64,000 nt of DNA. Source: Legionella maioricensis (GTDB taxonomy: Bacteria; Pseudomonadota; Gammaproteobacteria; Legionellales; Legionellaceae). The notes beneath the pieces are model-generated. The model worked only from the letters and a program-made list of their open reading frames with translations, ran no database searches and had not been told where the DNA came from. The stretch spans positions 1-64,000 of the forward strand of contig NZ_JAJKBJ010000014.1 in the NCBI RefSeq assembly GCF_023618015.1. The letters run 5' to 3'. Of the stretch, positions 63,950 through 64,000 are shown in pieces; positions within the stretch are counted from its first letter, which is position 1; every line of letters begins with the position of its first letter. The translations under genes were made by a program, and so were the position numbers.

Positions 63950-64000
63950 AAGCTAAGCAGGTAATGGTGCGTACTTAGGGAGTTTAGGTTGATGTAGCCT

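Overview
The window reads as a chromosomal segment of a Legionella or close relative (Gammaproteobacteria, Legionellales). Reasons: an AT-rich genome (I judge about 40% GC by eye), a gammaproteobacterial housekeeping gene order, several proteins of host-interaction type (a SidE-type phosphodiesterase protein, a eukaryotic-like kinase, an RWP-RK-like protein, a papain-like protease), Legionella-style PmrA and CpxR boxes before one lineage-specific gene, and many dispersed palindromic repeats. I cannot name the species. No tRNA, rRNA, CRISPR array, prophage or transposase was seen.

Layout. 1-10.2 kb is accessory: 20-bp tandem repeats, a nucleotide-translocase-like membrane protein fused to HEAT-like and cyclic-nucleotide-binding domains, a Cys-rich secreted protein, an HI0933-type flavoprotein, a tandem pair of paralogous membrane proteins with duplicated promoters, a GIY-YIG protein, a beta-hydroxyacid dehydrogenase and a membrane-anchored 9-residue-repeat protein. 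10.9-12.7 kb is a WYL regulator / EVE / GyrI-like cassette bracketed by two similar palindromes. 13.2-17.3 kb holds carB-greA. 17.4-25.6 kb mixes housekeeping-like and host-interaction genes (Tim44-like protein, gamma-glutamylcyclotransferase-like protein, MFS transporter, kinase, C1 protease, acid phosphatase).

25.8-42.7 kb is the cell-division and envelope core: smc-zipA, then murF-mraY-murD-ftsW-murC-[murB remnant]-ddl-ftsQ-ftsA-ftsZ-lpxC, all on the + strand and often with overlapping start/stop codons. The upstream half of the usual dcw cluster (mraZ to murE) is absent, murG is missing from its usual place between ftsW and murC, and murB survives only as a 54-residue C-terminal piece. 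MurB and MurG activity must therefore be encoded elsewhere.

42.9-51.5 kb is again mostly accessory (M13 peptidase, RWP-RK-like protein, class II amidotransferase, SidE-type PDE protein, DciA-like protein, PH-domain protein). 51.6-60.1 kb is a conserved block of two divergent operons: LysM protein-dprA-smg-topA on the - strand and def-fmt-rsmB-CPBP protease on the + strand. 60.2-64 kb holds a lineage-specific gene with PmrA and CpxR boxes, an orphan parB, dacB, and a 134-bp MITE-like element with near-perfect terminal inverted repeats. Partial copies of that element and of a second palindrome family lie in many of the intergenic gaps.
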